This document shows, in pieces, positions 5,947 to 10,211 of a stretch of DNA of 10,211 nt. Location of the stretch: assembly GCA_902478825.1 (NCBI GenBank), contig CABSMK010000057.1, forward strand, positions 1-10,211, read 5' to 3'. The position numbers and the translations under genes were made by a program. This DNA is from an uncultured Collinsella sp. (GTDB taxonomy: Bacteria; Actinomycetota; Coriobacteriia; Coriobacteriales; Coriobacteriaceae). Within the stretch, counting starts at the first letter, position 1; each line of letters starts with the position of its first letter. The notes under the pieces were generated by a model. It was not told where the DNA came from and searched no databases. It saw only the letters and a list, made by a program, of their open reading frames with translations.

Positions 5947-7530
5947 ATGTCTGATCGTTTGACGGTCCTGACGTCTAAGAGCGTCTTTACCGGTACGGGG
6001 GACCTGCCGTTTGAAGGTTTCGTAGCGGTCCGTGGCAATCGAATTGAGGCTGTCGGCGCCAAGTGTGAGGTAGCTTCGTATTTGACCCAGGCGGACGAGG
6101 TAGTTGACCTGGGCGACCGCACTGTCATGCCCGGCCTGATCGATGTGCATACCTTCTATACAGGTTGGGCGCTGCGGACGTTGGGGACTGATCTGTCCGG
6201 CATCGATGATGCCAAAGAGGCCGTGTCGCTCTTGCGTGCATGGAAAGAAGATCATCCGGATTGCGCGGCGGCTTTTGGCCACAACCTACCCGAAACGTTG
6301 GCATCGGATGTCGAGAACGCAAATACGGCAGCTGTGTTTGACGATTGTTTTGGCGATATCCCTGTCGTCTGCTTTACACCGGGTGCGGAGACCTGCGTTC
6401 TCAATGCTGCCGCCAGTGCGCGATACGGCTTTACGCCCCAGGCGTGCTATGCCGAGAAGATCTGGCGCATGATGAGCGATTTCCTCGCGCTGCCCGAGGT
6501 GCGTGCCGGGTATTCGGACTACATGAGCATGCTTAACGAGCGCGGCGTTACCGCCATCAAGGAGATGGCGTTTGATGACTACTACGGCTTTGCCGACGAA
6601 ATGGCTCGCCGTGAGGAATCTGGTGAGCTGACGGTTCGCGTCTCTATGATGTCGCAGCCTGTGGGTGCCGGTGCAAATCTGGCATATGCCCGCGAGGCGC
6701 GAGAGCGCTTCCGGGGACCGTTCGTTCGTTTTTCTGGCTTCAACCGTATGACCGATCGCGGCGTATGGGCGGGGCTTGCCGAGATGATTGATCCCTATGA
6801 GGACACGGCCGATGCGGGCGCTGCCGGCAAGACGGTCGTCGAGGAGCCAGAGTGGGATCTGATTGAGAACGAGCTGCGTGCAATTGATGCTGACGGCTTC
6901 CGATATTCCTTGCATTGCCAGGGCGATGGCGCCGTTCGTCGCACCGTGGCGCTCTATGCCTCGCTGCCTCGAGACGAGCATGGACGGATGCTTCGCCGCC
7001 ATGCGATTACCGATCTCGAGAACTCTGACCCGACCGATCTTGTCGAGTTTGGCAAGTTAGGTGGAATTTGCGAGGTCTATCCGCAGATTCTGACGCTGGA
7101 CCGGCGCGAGGATTGCCTGTCGATGATGCGTCGACAAATTGGCGAGACGCGACTTTTGCACAGCTGGAATCGCCGCGGCATGGAAGATTCCGGATGCACA
7201 GTGTGCTGCGGCACGGATCTGCCGCTGCTGATTCCGAGCCTGGGCGAGTCAATCTACAGCGCGTGCGGCGGATTCTTCGCCGACGGACTGCCCGTGAATG
7301 AGGTCAACACGCTGACGCTTGTCGAGCTCTTGCGCGCTTGGACTGCCGGGGGCGCGTACGACCTGATGCGCGAAGACGAGCTGGGTACGCTCGAGGTTGG
7401 CAAGCTTGCCGATATCTGCGTGCTCGATCGGGATGTGTTCGACCTCGATTATCGCGACGCACGCGATCTTGCGGTTGATATGACGATGTCGGACGGACAA
7501 ATCGTGTTCGATCGAAATAAGGAGGCATAA
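5947..7530 (+). CDS. YtcJ-like amidohydrolase-superfamily protein with altered metal motif
   Basis: A metal-dependent hydrolase of the amidohydrolase superfamily, closest in layout to the YtcJ/COG1574 group (members cleave N-substituted amides and formamides). ATG 5947, 527 residues, has a weak AGGTGG site at 5 nt; with a 9-nt gap from the carrier it is probably translationally coupled. GTG 5938 and 5944 are alternatives. The N-terminal beta-sandwich (about 5-60) leads to MPGLIDVHTFYTG, where the usual HxH is H68-T-F70, so one metal ligand is replaced by Phe. Other ligand candidates are present: K205 (AIKEM), H323 (LHCQGD), H352 (RRHAIT) and D424 (CGTD). The C terminus (GTLEVGKLADICVLDRD) is standard for the fold. 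No signal peptide is seen, so it is cytosolic. It could cleave an amide, acyl or cyclic bond of the imported compound before or after deglycation. The substrate is unknown. Confidence 0.85.
   Translation: MSDRLTVLTSKSVFTGTGDLPFEGFVAVRGNRIEAVGAKCEVASYLTQADEVVDLGDRTVMPGLIDVHTFYTGWALRTLGTDLSGIDDAKEAVSLLRAWKEDHPDCAAAFGHNLPETLASDVENANTAAVFDDCFGDIPVVCFTPGAETCVLNAAASARYGFTPQACYAEKIWRMMSDFLALPEVRAGYSDYMSMLNERGVTAIKEMAFDDYYGFADEMARREESGELTVRVSMMSQPVGAGANLAYAREARERFRGPFVRFSGFNRMTDRGVWAGLAEMIDPYEDTADAGAAGKTVVEEPEWDLIENELRAIDADGFRYSLHCQGDGAVRRTVALYASLPRDEHGRMLRRHAITDLENSDPTDLVEFGKLGGICEVYPQILTLDRREDCLSMMRRQIGETRLLHSWNRRGMEDSGCTVCCGTDLPLLIPSLGESIYSACGGFFADGLPVNEVNTLTLVELLRAWTAGGAYDLMREDELGTLEVGKLADICVLDRDVFDLDYRDARDLAVDMTMSDGQIVFDRNKEA
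7518..7525 (+). promoter_or_regulatory. Ribosome binding site inside the amidohydrolase 3' end
   Basis: TAAGGAGG overlaps the last codons of the amidohydrolase and lies 6 nt before ATG 7532. It sets the start of the epimerase gene and implies tight co-translation. Confidence 0.8.
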
Positions 7531-7531
7531 G

Positions 7532-8383
7532 ATGTCTGAATCCAAACCGACGCTGCACCGCGAACAGATTGCGGGCATGAATATCCACTACATCATGTGG
7601 TCGCTCGATTACTTCCTTGATGTGCAGCAGCGTTTGGGCTTTGAGTCCATTGAGCTGTGGTGTGCGGAGCCGCATGTGACGCTCGACCACACGGGCTACT
7701 TTGAAGCTGAGGTCCTGGCGAAAAAGGCTGCAGACCGTGGGCTTAGGTATCGTACTCTGTGTCCCGAGAATGTTGTCTATCCTTGGCAGTACTGCGCACG
7801 CAAACCGCTGCATGAACAGCGCAGCTTGGCGTACTTTAAGCACGGCATTGAGCTTGCCGAGGTACTTGGGTGCGACCGCATGTCCATCAACTCGGGCTGG
7901 GGCGACTGGGACGAGGACCGCGAGGAAGCCTGGAAGCGCAGCCGCGAGCACTTGTCCATTCTGGCGGAGTATGCCGGCGAGCACGGTCTGGTGCTTACGA
8001 TGGAAAGCCTGCGTCCCGAGGAGAGCAACCTTGTGACGACGGTTTCCGATGCGAAGCGCATGATTGACGAGGTCGCGAGCCCGTACTTACAGCCCATGGT
8101 TGATACAACCGCGATGGGCGTTGCAGGCGAGACGCTCGAGGACTGGTTTGCCGCCTTTGGTGATGGGGCAATTCACGAGATGCACTTTATCGACGGTGAC
8201 CCGTATGGCCATCTGGTGTGGGGCGATGGCAAGCACGATATGGACGCCTTCGTCGCCACGCTCAACGCCCATGGTTTCGACGGCATGCTGGGCCAGGAAA
8301 TCACGGACGGTCGTTACTACGATGATCCGGCGGCGGCAGATGCCAAGAACATGGCCGCATTCGAGAAATATCTGATTGACTAA
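7532..8383 (+). CDS. frlC: FrlC-like sugar isomerase/epimerase (probable fructosamine 3-epimerase)
   Basis: A cytosolic TIM-barrel protein of the xylose-isomerase-like / sugar phosphate isomerase-epimerase family (COG1082). It resembles E. coli FrlC, which interconverts fructoselysine and psicoselysine (C3 epimers). Shared features: GFESIELWCAEPH near the N terminus (FrlC: GYDGIEIWGGRPH), TLCPEN..YP at 75-84, and the four expected metal ligands E158 (TMESLRPEESN), D191 (MVDTTAM), H218 (MHFIDGD) and E256 (GQEI). Its 283 residues are near the family's usual size. The start lies 1 nt after the amidohydrolase stop, so the two are tightly coupled. It would let the cell use psicosyl-amino acids or tune the substrate pool for the kinase. 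Family members have diverse substrates, so the exact sugar-amine is inferred from the FrlB- and FrlD-like neighbours; the symbol is provisional. Confidence 0.78.
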   Translation: MSESKPTLHREQIAGMNIHYIMWSLDYFLDVQQRLGFESIELWCAEPHVTLDHTGYFEAEVLAKKAADRGLRYRTLCPENVVYPWQYCARKPLHEQRSLAYFKHGIELAEVLGCDRMSINSGWGDWDEDREEAWKRSREHLSILAEYAGEHGLVLTMESLRPEESNLVTTVSDAKRMIDEVASPYLQPMVDTTAMGVAGETLEDWFAAFGDGAIHEMHFIDGDPYGHLVWGDGKHDMDAFVATLNAHGFDGMLGQEITDGRYYDDPAAADAKNMAAFEKYLID

Positions 8384-8393
8384 AACAACCATC

Positions 8394-8425
8394 GGCCACG
8401 CAACCAACGTCATTGATTGCGGGCC
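8394..8425 (+). repeat. Intercistronic hairpin before the deglycase gene
   Basis: GGCC-a-CGCAA (8394-8403) pairs with TTGCG-GGCC (8417-8425), giving 9 bp with a 1-nt bulge and a 13-nt loop. There is no T-run, and the deglycase ribosome site starts 6 nt later. It may protect or process the downstream deglycase-kinase mRNA, or modulate translation. Confidence 0.45.
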
Positions 8426-8445
8426 AAACAAGAAAGGAACTGGAT

Positions 8446-9414
8446 ATGAACGCACACGATCTGATCAAAGAGGCAATTGCCGAGAAGGGCAAGTTCGACA
8501 GCGTCTACTGGATTGCTTGCGGTGGCTCCATGATCGATTTGATCCCGGCTCATGAGCTTCTGCAGCGCGATGCAACCACCTTCACTTCGTATATCTATAC
8601 GGCTCGCGAGTTCGATATCATGCGTCCGCGTCGTCTGGGCGAGAAGTCCCTGGTCATCGCTTGTAGCCACAGTGGCAACACCCCCGAGGTCGTCGAGGGC
8701 TGCGAGATTGCCCTTGCTGCCGGCGCTACGGTGATCGCCCAGACCGACAACGCTGGATCCAAGATCGACTCCGGCAAGTGGACCACGTGGGTCTACCCGT
8801 GGGGCGAGGGCGTGCCGCAGGCCGAGGTCCCCGCTGGCATTTCGCTGTCGCTTGCGGCCGAGCTGCTCGATCAGCAGGAGGGCTACGCCGATCTTGCCGA
8901 TATGTATGCCGGTATCGCCGAGATGGATAAGATTCTTCCCCCGGCACGCGAGAAGGTAAATGCCGAGCTGGGCGATCGCTTTGCCAAGCTTTGCCAGGAG
9001 CACGAGTTCTTCTATATTCTGGGCAGCGGTCCCAACTTTAGCCAGACCTACGGTTTCGCTATCTGCTCTCTTATGGAGATGCAGTGGCAGCACTGCAGCT
9101 ACATCCACTCTGCCGAGTACTTCCATGGCCCCTTCGAGGCTACTCAGGATGGCGTTTTTTACTTCCTGCAGATGGGCTCCAGCGAGTGCCGTGCTATGGA
9201 CGAGCGCGCCCTGGCGTTCCTTAAGACGCATACCGATACGCTGATGGTGCTCGATGCCAAGGAGTACGGTATGGAAGCCGTGCCGGCGAGCGTCCGTGCC
9301 TATCTGGACCCGGTGCTGTTCTACGCCATGAACTGCGAGCTGCGTGCCGCACGCGGCAAGGTGTTTGATCACGATCCCGATTTCCGTCGCTATATGGGTG
9401 TTGTCGAGTACTAG
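8446..9414 (+). CDS. frlB: FrlB/FraB-like 6-phosphofructosyl-amino acid deglycase (SIS domain)
   Basis: A cytosolic double-SIS-domain enzyme that would split a 6-phosphofructosyl-amino acid (such as fructoselysine 6-phosphate) into glucose 6-phosphate and the amino acid. ATG 8446 follows AGAAAGGA at 7 nt and gives 322 residues, slightly shorter than E. coli FrlB (about 340). The first SIS motif is ACSHSGNTPE (72-81) and the second domain begins near YILGSG (190-195). E211 (SLMEMQW) and H227 (YFHGPFE) are 16 residues apart, the spacing of the catalytic pair E214/H230 I recall for Salmonella FraB. The C terminus HDPDFRRYMGVVEY closely resembles FrlB's HNPDERRYYGGLVEY. The family includes FrlB, FraB and glucoselysine deglycases, so the amino acid is not settled; the symbol is provisional. 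It is followed after 14 nt by the kinase, as expected for a two-step route. Confidence 0.87.
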   Translation: MNAHDLIKEAIAEKGKFDSVYWIACGGSMIDLIPAHELLQRDATTFTSYIYTAREFDIMRPRRLGEKSLVIACSHSGNTPEVVEGCEIALAAGATVIAQTDNAGSKIDSGKWTTWVYPWGEGVPQAEVPAGISLSLAAELLDQQEGYADLADMYAGIAEMDKILPPAREKVNAELGDRFAKLCQEHEFFYILGSGPNFSQTYGFAICSLMEMQWQHCSYIHSAEYFHGPFEATQDGVFYFLQMGSSECRAMDERALAFLKTHTDTLMVLDAKEYGMEAVPASVRAYLDPVLFYAMNCELRAARGKVFDHDPDFRRYMGVVEY

Positions 9415-9420
9415 AAGGAG
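9415..9420 (+). promoter_or_regulatory. Ribosome binding site of the kinase gene
   Basis: AAGGAG directly follows the deglycase stop codon and lies 8 nt before ATG 9429. Confidence 0.7.
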
Positions 9421-9428
9421 CAAAGGCC

Positions 9429-10187
9429 ATGGCATTTAACGTTAACGCGCTCGGATTTGGCGACAACGTCGTCGATCGCTACGAGCATATCCACACCATG
9501 TATCCCGGCGGCAATGCGGTGAACTTCGCCGTTTATGCCAAGAAATGCGGTGCCGCACGCTCCGCATACATGGGCATTTTTGGCAATGATGCCGCTGCCG
9601 AGCATGTCATTGCAAGCCTCGAGGATGAGGGTATCGAGCTTGACAAGTGCGAGCAGATGATTGGCGAGAACGGAGCGGCTCGCGTGACCGTCGTTGACGG
9701 TGACCGTGTCTTCCTTGGCTCCAACGAGGGCGGTATCCGTGGCGATGCGCGCTATGTCCTCGATCGCTTTGACCTTGCGTACATGAAGCAGTTCGATGTG
9801 GTTCATTCGGGCAACTATTGCTTCACCGAGCGCGAGCTGCCCAAGTTGAAGGCTGCGGGCGTCACGATCTCTTTTGACTTTTCGGACGACTCCACCGACG
9901 AGTACTACGAGCAGATTGCGCCCTACGTCGATTTCGCTTTCTTTAGTGCGGCGGATGCCGCGAGTGAGGACGAGATTCGCGAACGTCTGGCATGGGTGAA
10001 GGGCCTGGGTCCGCGTTTTGTGTCGGCTACGGCGGGCGCCGAGGGCTGCATTGCTTACGACGGCGAGCGCTATTACCGCCAGCTGGCTAAACCGGTAACG
10101 GACATGAAGGACACCATGGGGGCGGGCGACTCGTTCCTCACCTCGTTTTTGATGTGCTATCTCGATTCCGCCAAGCGTGGTGAGGAT
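9429..10187 (+). CDS. frlD: FrlD-like PfkB-family fructosamine 6-kinase, 3'-truncated by the contig end
   Basis: A cytosolic ribokinase/PfkB-family kinase resembling FrlD, which phosphorylates fructoselysine at sugar carbon 6 with ATP. The genomic part encodes 253 residues, ending ...AKRGED; the following LSLIHI comes from the adapter. Landmarks: LGFGDNVVDRYE at 8-19 and PGGNAVNFAVYAKKCG at 26-41 (FrlD: IGDNCVDIYP, SGGNAVNVAVY), DRVFLGSNEGG at about 92-102, ISFDFSDD (FrlD: AFDFSD), and the C-terminal signature DTMGAGDSF at 228-236 with catalytic D234. E. coli FrlD has 261 residues, so probably only about 15-25 are missing and the catalytic core is complete. The kinase follows the deglycase by 14 nt. 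FraD and related fructosamine kinases are alternatives, and the substrate amino acid is not fixed by the sequence. Further operon genes may lie beyond the window. Confidence 0.88.
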
Positions 10188-10211
10188 CTGTCTCTTATAC
10201 ACATCTGACGC
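10188..10211 (-). other. Illumina Nextera read-1 adapter (synthetic)
   Basis: CTGTCTCTTATACACATCT (10188-10206) is the reverse complement of the Tn5 mosaic end, followed by GACGC, the start of the reverse-complemented read-1 adapter. Both contig ends thus carry the same adapter type in inverted orientation. It replaces the end of the kinase gene. Confidence 0.98.

Noticed and set aside
4792..6282. Long 496-codon open frame on the minus strand opposite the carrier and amidohydrolase
   Set aside because: It is the antisense shadow of a GC-rich coding frame: its translation is rich in His, Asp, Gly and Arg, and it shows no ribosome site or known domain, while the plus-strand genes have full family motifs.
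1..10211. Inverted terminal repeats of 19 bp suggesting an intact transposon
   Set aside because: They are Tn5 mosaic ends, but they come with Nextera primer and index sequence, so they derive from library preparation and not from a mobile element in the genome. No transposase gene is present.

Overview
The window is a stretch of bacterial chromosome of about 10.14 kb (positions 49-10187). Both ends carry Illumina Nextera (Tn5 tagmentation) adapter, so positions 1-48 and 10188-10211 are synthetic and the two terminal genes are cut artificially. Fairly high GC, strong AGGAGG-type ribosome sites about 5 nt from the start codons, and the gene content (fructoselysine-type catabolism, a Cof-like phosphatase, a divergent ClpP paralogue) suggest a gut actinobacterium of the Coriobacteriia, most likely Collinsella or a relative. 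This is an inference from general resemblance, not a database match.

Layout. (1) 49-1305, minus strand: an unrecognised 296-residue protein followed by the first 101 codons of a ClpP-like protease with an unusual substrate-loop sequence. (2) 1306-1794: a divergent intergenic region with short repeats and one bidirectional hairpin terminator. (3) 1795-3360, plus strand: two HAD-superfamily hydrolases, a Cof-type HAD-IIB protein and a beta-phosphoglucomutase-like HAD-IA protein, with a terminator-like hairpin between them. (4) 3511-4254: a GntR/HutC regulator with a UTRA domain. (5) 4474-10187: an operon of a YfcC-type membrane carrier, a YtcJ-like amidohydrolase, an FrlC-like sugar epimerase, an FrlB/FraB-like SIS deglycase and an FrlD-like PfkB kinase. 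The kinase is cut off by the right adapter.

How the genes work together. The last three genes resemble the core of bacterial Amadori-product (fructosamine) catabolism: the kinase phosphorylates the sugar carbon 6 of a fructosyl-amino acid, the SIS deglycase splits the phosphate into glucose 6-phosphate plus amino acid, and the FrlC-like enzyme would bring C3 epimers (psicosyl forms) into the route. The carrier would import the substrate and the GntR protein would sense it or its phosphate. The unusual parts are the YfcC-type carrier in place of the APC-family permease of E. coli frl, and an amidohydrolase with an altered first metal motif (H-T-F instead of H-x-H). The substrate may therefore be a variant such as an N-acylated, amide-bearing or peptide Amadori compound. 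The regulator and carrier leaders share a TTATGC(T/A)AA element, and the one before the carrier lies in a perfect 9-bp inverted repeat, a good operator candidate.
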